Origin: Parabacteroides distasonis
GTDB taxonomy: Bacteria; Bacteroidota; Bacteroidia; Bacteroidales; Tannerellaceae
NCBI GenBank assembly: GCA_015060925.1
Contig: SUXM01000016.1
Location: 1 to 59,726, forward strand
Reading direction: 5' to 3'
DNA: 59,726 bases
Under the pieces are notes generated by a model, which saw only the letters and a program-made list of their open reading frames with translations, had not been told where the DNA came from and did no database searches. Made by a program: the position numbers and the translations under genes. Positions 27,221-35,696 of the stretch are shown piece after piece. Position 1 is the first letter of the stretch. Every line of letters starts with the position of its first letter.

Positions 27221-28912
27221 ATGAAACAAATGGATAAAATGGTCATTTATCAAGTTTTTCCTCGTTGGTTTGGAAATTTAAATACATCCCTGATAAACAA
27301 TGGAACGAAAGCAGAAAACGGTGTGGGCAAGTTCTCTGATTTTACCCCGCTGGCTTTGAGGAAAATCAAAGAATTAGGCATTACACATGTTTGGTATACC
27401 GGTGTCATAGAGCATGCGACTAAGACTGATTATTCGACTTACGGGATTCGTAAAGATCATGCGGCTGTGGTTAAGGGAAATGCAGGTTCTCCTTATGCAA
27501 TTAAGGATTATTATGATATAGACCCTGATCTGGCAGATAATGTGTATGCACGAATGGATGAGTTTGAAGCATTGGTCAAAAGAACACATGAAGCCGGCTT
27601 GAAGGTGATTATTGATTTTGTCCCGAATCATGTAGCGCGTGAATATCATTCGGATGCGAAGGAATCTTATATCGACGACTTAGGCCAGAAAGATGATATC
27701 ACGAAGGCTTTTGATCCGGATAATAACTTCTACTATATACCGGGTAGCACTCTTACTTTGCCCTTTGGTGCACAGCAAGAAGATTTTGATTACGGTGAAT
27801 TCCCGGCCAAAGTAACCGGAAATGACTGTTTTGGCGCATATCCCAGCCAAAATGATTGGTATGAAACGGTCAAACTGAACTATGGTGTTGATTATTTGAA
27901 TGGAAGAAGTAAACATTTTGATCCGATTCCGAACACCTGGAACAAGATGTTGGATATCTTGACTTTTTGGGCAAGCAAAGGGGTAGACGGCTTTCGTTGT
28001 GACATGGCTGAAATGGTACCGGTCGAATTTTGGGGGTGGGTAATCCCGAAAGTGAAACAGATGTATAATGTGTGTTTCATTGCGGAAGTATATAACCCTG
28101 CGGAATATCGTAATTATATATGGAACGGACATTTTGATTATCTGTATGATAAGGTTGGGTTGTATGATACGGTACGTGCCGTGATGTGTAATCAAACTTC
28201 GGCAAGTCATATCTCTAATTGTTGGCAGTCAGTAGATGGTATTCAGCAAAATATGTTGAATTTCCTTGAAAACCATGACGAACAGCGTGTCGCTTCCCGG
28301 TTCTTTGCTGGGGATGCACGACCAGGTGTGCCGGGTATGATTATCTCTGCGTTGATGAATACTAACCCGGTGATGATTTACAGCGGACAGGAATTGGGTG
28401 AGCCGGGCATGGATGAAGAGGGCTTCAGTGGGTGTGACGGTCGCACGACTATTTTTGATTATTGGGGTTTGGAGAGCTTGCGGAACTGGAATAACAATGG
28501 GGCGTTTGACGGTGGTAAATTGACTGCTGAACAACTTCAATTGAGAGAAACCTATGGTAAGATTTTAAATATAGCCAAGTCGGAGCAGGTTGTGGCTAAT
28601 GGGGTATTCTATGATTTGATGTATGCTAATCAGGATAACCCTTATTTTAATTCGCATCGTCAGTTTGCCTTTATGCGTAAATATCGGAATGAGGTCTTGT
28701 TGGTCGTTGTGAACTTTGATAAGGCCGAACAAACGGTGCGTGTCAGAGTGCCGGATGAAGTATTCCGGGTGTTGGGATTTGAAGAAAACAAGGCTGCGGT
28801 ATTGACCGATTTGATGACCGGTGAAGAGACAATCAGTACGTTGACAATAGCATGGCCTTACCAGGTGACGATTCCGGCGTATTCGGGTCGTATCTTGAAA
28901 TTTAGCTATTAA
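27221..28912 (+). CDS. GH13 alpha-amylase-family enzyme, cytoplasmic
   Basis: This 563-residue alpha-amylase superfamily enzyme has no signal peptide, so it probably acts on imported maltodextrins. The conserved regions are present: DFVPNH (132-137), the nucleophile D261 in GFRCDMAE, the acid/base E289 in CFIAEVYN, and NHD (351-353) in FLENHDEQR. A C-terminal beta-sandwich begins near 470. The specificity (amylase, glucosidase or transglycosylase) is not readable. The ATG at 27221 or the one 9 nt later are both possible. It stands alone before prs. Confidence 0.88.
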   Translation: MKQMDKMVIYQVFPRWFGNLNTSLINNGTKAENGVGKFSDFTPLALRKIKELGITHVWYTGVIEHATKTDYSTYGIRKDHAAVVKGNAGSPYAIKDYYDIDPDLADNVYARMDEFEALVKRTHEAGLKVIIDFVPNHVAREYHSDAKESYIDDLGQKDDITKAFDPDNNFYYIPGSTLTLPFGAQQEDFDYGEFPAKVTGNDCFGAYPSQNDWYETVKLNYGVDYLNGRSKHFDPIPNTWNKMLDILTFWASKGVDGFRCDMAEMVPVEFWGWVIPKVKQMYNVCFIAEVYNPAEYRNYIWNGHFDYLYDKVGLYDTVRAVMCNQTSASHISNCWQSVDGIQQNMLNFLENHDEQRVASRFFAGDARPGVPGMIISALMNTNPVMIYSGQELGEPGMDEEGFSGCDGRTTIFDYWGLESLRNWNNNGAFDGGKLTAEQLQLRETYGKILNIAKSEQVVANGVFYDLMYANQDNPYFNSHRQFAFMRKYRNEVLLVVVNFDKAEQTVRVRVPDEVFRVLGFEENKAAVLTDLMTGEETISTLTIAWPYQVTIPAYSGRILKFSY

Positions 28913-28925
28913 TATCCGGTTTTAT

Positions 28926-29008
28926 GAGTTATGATTCATGGGTTATAATGTCAATGGTAAGCTATTATGCTGAAATAATTCATAATTATAACTCATAATT
29001 CATAACTC
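28926..29008. repeat. imperfect inverted repeat between GH13 gene and prs
   Basis: GAGTTATGA..GTTATAAT (28926-28948) is repeated in inverse orientation at 28986-29008, with 3 mismatches in 23 nt and a 37-nt loop. The right arm also contains tandem TCATAA(C/T)T units. It could be a terminator or a small dispersed element. Confidence 0.65.
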
Positions 29009-29013
29009 TTTTG

Positions 29014-29022
29014 TACTTTTGC
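29014..29022 (+). promoter_or_regulatory. prs promoter -7 element
   Basis: TACTTTTGC matches TAnnTTTG and lies about 41 nt before the prs ATG, immediately after the inverted repeat. Confidence 0.6.
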
Positions 29023-29062
29023 ACACATAACAATCATTTACTTAAGATAAATATTCGGAATA

Positions 29063-30004
29063 ATGAGTGCACAAACTCCTTTCTTGGTGTTTTCGGGAAC
29101 AAACTCCCGCTATCTTGCAGAGAAAATTTGCAAAAGTCTTAATTGTCCGTTGGGACAGATGAATATCCAACATTTTGCAGATGGAGAATTCTCTGTGTCT
29201 TATGAAGAAACAATCCGTGGTCGCGATGTATTCTTGGTACAATCAACATTCCCTAACTCAGATAATTTGATGGAGCTTCTTCTTATGGTGGATGCTGCAA
29301 AGCGTGCTTCTGCACATTCGATCATTGCGGTTATCCCCTATTTCGGTTGGGCTCGTCAAGATAGAAAGGATAAACCTCGTGTTTCCATTGGTGCTAAGTT
29401 GATTGCTGATATGTTGAGTACGGCAGGTGTGAACCGTGTGATTACAATGGACTTGCATGCTGATCAGATTCAGGGTTTCTTTGATATCCCGGTTGACCAC
29501 TTGTATGCTTCCACTGTATTCTTGGAACATATCAAATCTACTTTCCCGTTGGAAAATTTATGTATTGCTACTCCGGACGTGGGAGGTACAAAACGTGCAA
29601 GTACCTATTCTAAATATTTAGGTGTTCCGATGGTAATTTGTCATAAATCACGCTTGCGTGCCAATGAAGTTGCAGAAATGCGTATCATCGGTGAAGTGGA
29701 AGGTTTGGACGTGTTGTTGGTTGATGACATGGTGGATACAGCTGGTACTATTACCAAGGCAGCCAACTTGATGTTGGAAAATGGTGCGAGATCTGTACGT
29801 GCGATTGCCAGCCACGCAGTGATGTCTGATCCGGCTTCTTCACGTGTTGACCAGTCTGCGTTGACAGAAATCATCTTTACAGACTCTATCCCTTATGCGA
29901 AGAAGTGTGAGAAGGTGAAAGTACTTTCTATCGCAGATATGTTTGCTGAAGCAATTCGTCGTGTATGTAGCGATGAGTCAATCAGTACGTTGTATGCCAT
30001 TTGA
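29063..30004 (+). CDS. prs: ribose-phosphate pyrophosphokinase
   Basis: This 313-residue cytoplasmic enzyme makes PRPP from ribose 5-phosphate and ATP for nucleotide, histidine and tryptophan synthesis. Class I features are visible: FSGTNSRYLAEKI at the N-terminus, the regulatory FGWARQDRKDKPR loop, MDLHADQIQGFFDIPVDHL, and the PRPP-binding segment VLLVDDMVDTAGTI. The length matches bacterial Prs. It has its own promoter and a strong terminator. Confidence 0.95.
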   Translation: MSAQTPFLVFSGTNSRYLAEKICKSLNCPLGQMNIQHFADGEFSVSYEETIRGRDVFLVQSTFPNSDNLMELLLMVDAAKRASAHSIIAVIPYFGWARQDRKDKPRVSIGAKLIADMLSTAGVNRVITMDLHADQIQGFFDIPVDHLYASTVFLEHIKSTFPLENLCIATPDVGGTKRASTYSKYLGVPMVICHKSRLRANEVAEMRIIGEVEGLDVLLVDDMVDTAGTITKAANLMLENGARSVRAIASHAVMSDPASSRVDQSALTEIIFTDSIPYAKKCEKVKVLSIADMFAEAIRRVCSDESISTLYAI

Positions 30005-30025
30005 TAAAAGGTAAGATATAAGATA

Positions 30026-30058
30026 AAAAGGTCGTCATTTTGAATGGCGACCTTTTTT
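30026..30058 (+). terminator. prs terminator
   Basis: AAAAGGTCGTCATT and AATGGCGACCTTTT form a stem of about 14 bp with one wobble and a 3-nt loop, followed by TTTTTTA. Confidence 0.9.
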
Positions 30059-30062
30059 ATTT

Positions 30063-30092
30063 TTTGATAAGATTATTATTTATATACCTTTG
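30063..30092 (+). promoter_or_regulatory. promoter of the small ORF at 30151
   Basis: TTTG (30063-30066) and TACCTTTG (30085-30092), 18 nt apart, point toward the small ORF. The spacer is one base shorter than the usual range. Confidence 0.45.
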
Positions 30093-30150
30093 ATCTATCG
30101 GATGTTAAACTATCAACTCTTTAATATGAAAATCAATTGTTCCAATCAAT

Positions 30151-30294
30151 ATGCCAACTAAATGTATAATACTGTTGTTTCTTTTGTTTGTTGCATGTAC
30201 ATTCTCCCAAGAGAATGCAGTCAGTGGTTATCTAAAAGTTTCAGCCTATGAAACTTTTTGTTTCTCACTTGAAACTCCGAGTTTCATAGGCTGA
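30151..30294 (+). CDS. 47-residue putative exported peptide or gene remnant
   Basis: A short frame starts MPTKCIILLFLLFVACTFSQ. That is a convincing signal sequence, with a lipobox-like LFVAC at C16 or signal peptidase cleavage after FSQ. About 27 further residues follow. The last 20 codons run through a perfect 21-bp inverted repeat, and the TGA stop falls inside its right arm. A promoter-like element lies 60 nt upstream. It may be a truncated 5' end of a secreted-protein gene disrupted by the repeat, or a genuine small peptide. I recognise no family. Confidence 0.4.
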   Translation: MPTKCIILLFLLFVACTFSQENAVSGYLKVSAYETFCFSLETPSFIG

Positions 30295-30300
30295 AACTTT
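30235..30300. repeat. perfect 21-bp inverted repeat with nested hairpin
   Basis: AAAGTTTCAGCCTATGAAACT (30235-30255) is the exact reverse complement of 30280-30300. Inside the 24-nt loop GTTTC (30260-30264) and GAAAC (30271-30275) form a second small hairpin. It lies 21 nt after the minus-strand mnmA stop and could end mnmA transcription, as a TTTT run follows on that strand. Confidence 0.85.
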
Positions 30301-30321
30301 CTGGTTTGATGCCTACTCCCT

Positions 30322-31398
30322 TTATTTGTTTTCGTCGATGATCATACCGCTTCCGAGGCAAAGGTGATGGTCTTTGTCGTAAACCACACCATATTGGCCG
30401 GGGGCAATCCCTTGAATCTTATGGTCGGACTCGATGCGATAGAGGTCACCGATACGGCGGATACGTCCCGGAGTAAATTCCGGAGTATGGCGTATTTTGA
30501 ATGTAATCTCTTTTTCATCAGTGAATTCACCCCAAGGATCTTCGGTGATGAAGTCAAAACCTTGCATATTGATAATCTTGCCGTATTGTGTTTCCGGATC
30601 ATATCCGTTGGAAACATAAATGATGTTTCTACGAATATCTTTCTTGATAACGAACCAAGGTCCACCACTTAGCCCTAATCCTTTTCGTTGGCCGATCGTA
30701 TGAAACCAATAGCCGTTGTGTTTACCCAATACTTTACCGGTTTCTAATTCAATGATTTTTCCGGTACGTTTTCCTAAATAACGTTCAATGAATTCGTTGT
30801 AATTAATTTTTCCTAAGAAACAGATACCTTGGCTGTCTTTCCGCTTGGCGCTGGGTAATTTCTGTTGTTCGGCAATGGCACGCACTTCACTTTTCATCAA
30901 GTGGCCTATTGGAAACATCAGCTTTTGAATTTGTAAACGGGTGATTTGTCCGAGGAAGTCTGTTTGGTCTTTGACCGGATCTTTCGCTGTAGAAAGCCAA
31001 ACTTTTCCATCTATTTCTGTGGTTGTGGCATAATGACCGGTAGCAATCTTATCAAAATCTTTCCCCCATTTCTCCTCAAAGCAACCAAATTTGATGTATT
31101 TATTGCACATCATATCCGGGTTAGGGGTAAGACCTCGTTTGACAGAGTTGATCGTATAACTTACGACGCGATCCCAATATTCATCATGCAAAGAGACAAT
31201 CTCAAACCGGCAACCATATTTCTTGGCGATGTAGGTTGTGATTTCAATATCTTCCTCTGCCGGACAGTCAATATAGCCATCTTTATCCTCCATACCGATA
31301 CGGATGTAGAAAATGGTCGGATCATATCCGGCCTCTTTTAACTGATGGACTACGACAGAACTGTCAACTCCTCCTGAAACTAATGCTGCAATTTCCAT
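30322..31398 (-). CDS. mnmA: tRNA-specific 2-thiouridylase
   Basis: This 358-residue cytoplasmic enzyme activates U34 of Lys, Glu and Gln tRNAs with ATP and inserts sulfur. The PP-loop SGGVDSS is at residues 8-14. The two catalytic cysteines are C98, in [14 protein letters not shown], and C193, in SQGICFLG. The tRNA-binding signature GHYATT and the C-terminal beta domain are present. The length is typical. It lies alone, with a -7 element at 31425-31432. Confidence 0.94.
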   Translation of the reverse strand: MEIAALVSGGVDSSVVVHQLKEAGYDPTIFYIRIGMEDKDGYIDCPAEEDIEITTYIAKKYGCRFEIVSLHDEYWDRVVSYTINSVKRGLTPNPDMMCNKYIKFGCFEEKWGKDFDKIATGHYATTTEIDGKVWLSTAKDPVKDQTDFLGQITRLQIQKLMFPIGHLMKSEVRAIAEQQKLPSAKRKDSQGICFLGKINYNEFIERYLGKRTGKIIELETGKVLGKHNGYWFHTIGQRKGLGLSGGPWFVIKKDIRRNIIYVSNGYDPETQYGKIINMQGFDFITEDPWGEFTDEKEITFKIRHTPEFTPGRIRRIGDLYRIESDHKIQGIAPGQYGVVYDKDHHLCLGSGMIIDENK

Positions 31399-31424
31399 AT
31401 TTTTTATTTACTGGATGAACGCAA

Positions 31425-31432
31425 CAAAGGTA
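31425..31432 (-). promoter_or_regulatory. mnmA promoter -7 element
   Basis: TACCTTTG on the minus strand matches TAnnTTTG, 27 nt before the start. Confidence 0.5.
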
Positions 31433-31491
31433 CTGCAAATTTTTTAATTAAAATATGAGGGAGGCATGGGAGGCTTATACTTAATTATTCT

Positions 31492-31499
31492 TACTTTTG
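31492..31499 (+). promoter_or_regulatory. SGNH hydrolase promoter -7 element
   Basis: TACTTTTG matches TAnnTTTG. It lies inside the longer reading frame from 31466, which supports the start at 31529. Confidence 0.5.
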
Positions 31500-31528
31500 T
31501 ATGTTTAGTTAATTTAAAGAAAAAAGTT

Positions 31529-32344
31529 ATGAAAATTCGTCAGTTAATCTTTGCTGTGGTAGTTTTGTTTGCTTCCGCTCAAGTATATGCACAAGAAAAA
31601 CAGGTGCAAAATCAATGGTTTGGAAAGAAAGTCGCCTATTTAGGTGATTCTATCACAGATGAAAGACATGTTGGGACAACAAAGAATTATTGGGAATTTC
31701 TATATGAGCTATTGGGTATTGAACATTTGGTTTATGGCATAAATGGTCATCAATGGAATGATGTGTTGGGGCAGGCTGAAAAGTTGAAAGCAGAACGAGG
31801 AGATGATGTAGATGCTATTTTTATTTTTGCAGGGACGAATGACTTTTATGGAAATGTCCCTTTAGGTGAATGGTATACCGTAAAATATGATTCGGTAGAG
31901 GTATCTGGGCCGAAGAAAGAGGTCCGCCGTAGAAGATATTTCCAGATGGAAGAGGCTACATTCCGTGGAAGAATCAATCAGGTGATGTCCTATTTGAAAA
32001 CCAATTATCCGACAAAACAGGTGATTCTGTTGACTCCTATTCATCGTGCGTATGCTAAATTTGGACAGAAGAACATTCAACCGGAGGAATCTTATCCGAA
32101 TGCTATAGGTTTGTATATTGACGAATATGTGGAGGCTATAAAGGAAGCAGCTAATGTATGGGCTGTTCCTGTGATTGATTTGAATAGCATTTGTGGATTG
32201 TTCCCTACATACGATTCTCATACCCGTTATTTCGCTAATGAGGAAAAAGATCGTTTGCATCCTAATGCCGAAGGGCATTATCGTATGGCAAAGGCTTTAA
32301 TGTATCAATTGTTGGCTTTTCCGGCAGATTTTGAGTATAAATAA
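31529..32344 (+). CDS. secreted SGNH/GDSL-family hydrolase
   Basis: This 271-residue exported esterase-like protein has a signal peptide ending near QVYAQ (residue 22). SGNH blocks are visible: GDS (39-41, nucleophile S41), the glycine block YGINGHQ near 70, GTND (102-105), and D241-x2-H244 in DRLHPNAEGH. Likely substrates are acetylated or acylated glycans, but this is not readable. The start at 31529 gives a clean signal peptide; the upstream frame from 31466 crosses the promoter. Confidence 0.85.
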   Translation: MKIRQLIFAVVVLFASAQVYAQEKQVQNQWFGKKVAYLGDSITDERHVGTTKNYWEFLYELLGIEHLVYGINGHQWNDVLGQAEKLKAERGDDVDAIFIFAGTNDFYGNVPLGEWYTVKYDSVEVSGPKKEVRRRRYFQMEEATFRGRINQVMSYLKTNYPTKQVILLTPIHRAYAKFGQKNIQPEESYPNAIGLYIDEYVEAIKEAANVWAVPVIDLNSICGLFPTYDSHTRYFANEEKDRLHPNAEGHYRMAKALMYQLLAFPADFEYK

Positions 32345-32401
32345 TTGTGTTTGAAAAGTTTGAAATAGATATTTTTAATGTGAGTAAATAATATTTTTAT
32401 T

Positions 32402-34450
32402 ATGAAAAAAATAATCTTATCGTTTATGACGGCAATGGCTATGACAGCATGTACGGGAGAGAAGGCAGAGCAGGCAGTTTCTGATGATTTCAACTATGTG
32501 GTTGATCAGTTTGCTGATTTGCAAATCCTTCGTTATCAAGTCCCAGGTTTTGAGTCTCTATCTTTGAATCAAAAACAATTAATCTATCATTTGTCGGAAG
32601 CGGCTTTGATGGGACGTGACATTTTATTTGATCAGAATTGTAGATATAACTTACCAATTCGTCGTTCTTTAGAGGCTATTTATAATCATTACAAAGGAGA
32701 TCGGAATGATTCGCAGTTTGTAGCATTGGAAACCTATTTGAAACGGGTTTGGTTTGCGAATGGTATCCATCATCATTATGCGGAAGATAAGTTTATTCCG
32801 GGTTTCACACCTGAGTTTTTCAAAAATTGTATTTTGCAGGTTGAGGCATCACAACTTCCACTACGTGAGGGACAGACCGTAGAACAGTTCATTGCAGAAA
32901 TCAGTCCGATTATCTTTGATGCCAATGTTATGGCTAAACGTACGGTTCAGAGTGGAGATGCTGATTTGATTCAAGCCTCTGCCAATAATTATTATGGTAA
33001 AGGTGTGACACAGAAAGAGGCAGAAACATTCTATGCCAAAATGAAGATGGGTAAAGATACCATTTCGCCAATTTCTTATGGATTGAACAGCCGTTTGGTA
33101 AAAGAAAATGGTAAGTTGATGGAAAAAGTATGGAAAGTCGGTGGTGTTTATTCGGCAGCTATTGAAAAGATTGTGTCAGAATTGCAAAAGGCTGTTCCAT
33201 TTGCTGAAAATGAGGCTCAGAAGGCTATCATTGAAAAACTGATAGAATATTACCAAACCGGAGATTTGAAAACGTTTGATGCTTATTCTATTTTATGGGT
33301 AAAAGATACGACCTCTGATGTTGATTTTGTGAACGGATTTATTGAAACATATGGTGATCCGTTTGGCATGAAGGCAAGTTGGGAATCTGTCGTAAACTTT
33401 ATCAATAAGGAGGCTACCAAGCGTACCAAAGTGATAAGTGATAATGCACAGTGGTTTGAAGACCATTCTCCGATGGATAAACGTTTCAAAAAAGAAACAG
33501 TTAAAGGAGTTAGCGCGAAGGTTATTACTGTTGCTATGTTAGGTGGTGACTGTTATCCGGCTACACCGATTGGTATAAACTTGCCGAATGCTGATTGGAT
33601 TCGTCGTGATCATGGTTCTAAATCTGTAACTATCGAAAATATTACTGAGGCTTATGATAAAGCGTCACAAGGAAATGGCTTTGGTGAAGAGTTTGTTTGG
33701 AGTGATGTAGAACGTGAAGGATTGAAAAAATATGGATTCTTAACAGATAATCTACATACAGATTTGCATGAGTGTTTAGGACATGGTTCTGGTAAATTGT
33801 TACAAGGAACAGATCCGGAAGCTTTGAAAGCGTATGGCTCTACTTTGGAAGAGGCGCGTGCAGACCTGTTTGGTTTGTATTATTTGGCTGATGACAAAAT
33901 GGTGGAATTAGGCCTTGTACCGGATGGTGAAGCTTATAAAACGGAATATTATAAGTATATGATGAATGGCTTGATGACACAGTTGGTTCGTGTAGAGTTA
34001 GGTAAAGATGTTGAAGAAGCACACATGCGTAACCGTCAGTTAATTGCGAAATGGGCTTATGAAAAAGGTAAAGCGGATAACGTGGTTGAACTAAAGAAAC
34101 GTGATGGTAAAACATTCGTTGTGGTGAATGATTATGCGAAATTACGTGACTTGTTCGGTACTTTATTGGCTGAAGTTCAACGTATCAAGAGTGAAGGTGA
34201 TTTTGCTGCCGGAAAGAAAATGGTAGAAGAGTATGCTGTAAAGGTTGATAAAGAGTTACATGCAGAAGTATTAGAACGATATGCAAAATTGAATTTGGCT
34301 CCTTACAAAGGTTTTGTCAATCCGGTGATGAAAGAGGTGAAGAATGATAAGGGTGAAGTTACGGATATTGTATTGGATTATACTGAAGGGTATATCGAAC
34401 AGATGCAACGTTATAGCCGTGATTATTCTTTCTTACCTTCTTACAATTAA
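32402..34450 (+). CDS. dipeptidyl-peptidase III family metallopeptidase (M49), lipoprotein
   Basis: This 682-residue zinc peptidase has a lipoprotein signal with lipobox AMTAC (C17), placing it in the periplasm or on the membrane. The M49 zinc site is present: HECLGH (456-461), with the third ligand in EEARAD (483-488). Bacteroides DPP III enzymes share the six-residue HEXXGH form, rather than the seven-residue HEXXXGH motif of eukaryotic DPP III. They release dipeptides from peptide N-termini. The end is 11 nt before the next gene, so the two may be co-transcribed. Confidence 0.9.
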   Translation: MKKIILSFMTAMAMTACTGEKAEQAVSDDFNYVVDQFADLQILRYQVPGFESLSLNQKQLIYHLSEAALMGRDILFDQNCRYNLPIRRSLEAIYNHYKGDRNDSQFVALETYLKRVWFANGIHHHYAEDKFIPGFTPEFFKNCILQVEASQLPLREGQTVEQFIAEISPIIFDANVMAKRTVQSGDADLIQASANNYYGKGVTQKEAETFYAKMKMGKDTISPISYGLNSRLVKENGKLMEKVWKVGGVYSAAIEKIVSELQKAVPFAENEAQKAIIEKLIEYYQTGDLKTFDAYSILWVKDTTSDVDFVNGFIETYGDPFGMKASWESVVNFINKEATKRTKVISDNAQWFEDHSPMDKRFKKETVKGVSAKVITVAMLGGDCYPATPIGINLPNADWIRRDHGSKSVTIENITEAYDKASQGNGFGEEFVWSDVEREGLKKYGFLTDNLHTDLHECLGHGSGKLLQGTDPEALKAYGSTLEEARADLFGLYYLADDKMVELGLVPDGEAYKTEYYKYMMNGLMTQLVRVELGKDVEEAHMRNRQLIAKWAYEKGKADNVVELKKRDGKTFVVVNDYAKLRDLFGTLLAEVQRIKSEGDFAAGKKMVEEYAVKVDKELHAEVLERYAKLNLAPYKGFVNPVMKEVKNDKGEVTDIVLDYTEGYIEQMQRYSRDYSFLPSYN

Positions 34451-34461
34451 AAGATAAGTTT

Positions 34462-35145
34462 ATGCAAGAGCTGATTAGAGATATACGGAAGCGTTTACGC
34501 CTGGCTATGAATGGGGTTATCTCTACAAGTATGCGTGAGAAGGGGATGAACTATAAATTGATATTTGGTGTCCCTTTCCCAGAATTGAAACAGATCGCAC
34601 AAGACTACAAAGAACAGGCTTCTGCCGATTTGGCAGAAGCTATGTGGAAAGAAGATGTACGAGAGTTGAAGATTTTGGCCACAATGTTGTATCCTTACGA
34701 ACAGTTCACGCATGCTAAAGTAGAAGAATGGGTGAGTGCCGTACCATATATGGAAATAGCAGAACAGTTGGCGCGTAATTTATTATGTAAGATAGAGGAA
34801 CCGGATGAGGCGGCTACTCATTTATTGTATAACCGAAAGGATGTTTATGCTCGAACAGTCGCATTCTTGGTCTTTGTCAATCTGTTTATCTCTAATAGAG
34901 AAATAGGAGCCTCGCATTTTAATTTGTTTTGGGTAGAGGCCATACGTTCTCTTGCCAGTGTCTCTTTTGGGGCGACATGGTTTGAAAAACAGGCGGCACT
35001 AAATGCTTTGAAGTGGTATGGTAAGCAATCAGAAGAACAGGCATTTCGAGTCCTAAAGGAATTAGGGCATTTCGAGAGTTCTGATATCCCCGAACAGCAG
35101 GAATTTTATAATGATTTAAAATTTGAATTTGAATATTCTCATTAA
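34462..35145 (+). CDS. DNA alkylation repair protein, AlkD-like HEAT-repeat
   Basis: This 227-residue, all-helical cytoplasmic protein matches the AlkD-like DNA glycosylase superfamily. It has an N-terminal YKLIFGVPFPELKQIAQDY segment, the conserved pattern W-x-x-D-V-R-E-L-K-I-L-A, and the repeat WVSAVPYMEIAEQLARNLL. Family members excise N3/N7-alkylpurines without base flipping. Many Bacteroidetes copies are distant homologues with untested activity. It sits 11 nt after the M49 peptidase gene, a pairing with no obvious functional sense. Confidence 0.78.
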   Translation: MQELIRDIRKRLRLAMNGVISTSMREKGMNYKLIFGVPFPELKQIAQDYKEQASADLAEAMWKEDVRELKILATMLYPYEQFTHAKVEEWVSAVPYMEIAEQLARNLLCKIEEPDEAATHLLYNRKDVYARTVAFLVFVNLFISNREIGASHFNLFWVEAIRSLASVSFGATWFEKQAALNALKWYGKQSEEQAFRVLKELGHFESSDIPEQQEFYNDLKFEFEYSH

Positions 35146-35148
35146 AAC

Positions 35149-35178
35149 TTTGCGTTTAAAATAAATGCGTTAACTTTG
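35149..35178 (+). promoter_or_regulatory. promoter of the Fur-family gene
   Basis: TTTG (35149-35152) and TAACTTTG (35171-35178) with an 18-nt spacer, about 29 nt before the ATG. Confidence 0.55.
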
Positions 35179-35206
35179 TCAATTGTGTGGAATCATGACT
35201 TGAAAG

Positions 35207-35665
35207 ATGGATTCAAAAAAAAGATACACGGAGATGCGGGAACAATTAACTCGTTATCTTGCAGAAAAAAAACTTCGGAAGACGGAAGAACGATATGCTA
35301 TTTTAGATTGTATATTTCAGATTTCGGGACATTTTGATATGTGTATGTTGCATCAGCGATTGGAAGAGTTGGGATTTCATGTAAGTCGAGCTACTGTGTA
35401 TAATACATTGGATGTGTTAGAAGATTGTGGTTTGATTTTACGGCATCAGTTTATGACGCAAGCTGTACAATATGAATTGAGATCTTTAGCAGAGACGCAT
35501 GCTCATTTGATTTGTACCAAATGTGGATCTGTTCGTGAGTTGAAAGAGGGGATGGTGAAAGATAGTATTGACGCTTTAAAAATTGCTCGTTTTCATCCAG
35601 AATATCATGCGTTATATATTTATGGAATATGTGGCAAATGTAAGAAGCGTTATCTGCGGAAATAA
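35207..35665 (+). CDS. Fur-family metalloregulator
   Basis: This 152-residue repressor has an N-terminal winged helix (recognition helix in SRATVYNTLDVLEDCG near 62-77) and a C-terminal dimerisation domain. Metal ligands are visible: HAHLIC, and two CxxC pairs, CTKC (about 107-110) and CGKC (about 144-147), for the structural zinc. It could be Fur, Zur or PerR; the ligand set does not decide. purA follows 31 nt downstream and may be co-transcribed. Confidence 0.85.
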   Translation: MDSKKRYTEMREQLTRYLAEKKLRKTEERYAILDCIFQISGHFDMCMLHQRLEELGFHVSRATVYNTLDVLEDCGLILRHQFMTQAVQYELRSLAETHAHLICTKCGSVRELKEGMVKDSIDALKIARFHPEYHALYIYGICGKCKKRYLRK

Positions 35666-35696
35666 TAAGAGTATTAACTGTCTATAAAATAAAGAA

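Noticed and set aside
31466-31528. Longer SGNH hydrolase start at 31466
   Set aside because: The frame crosses the -7 element, and the ATG at 31529 starts a clean signal peptide.
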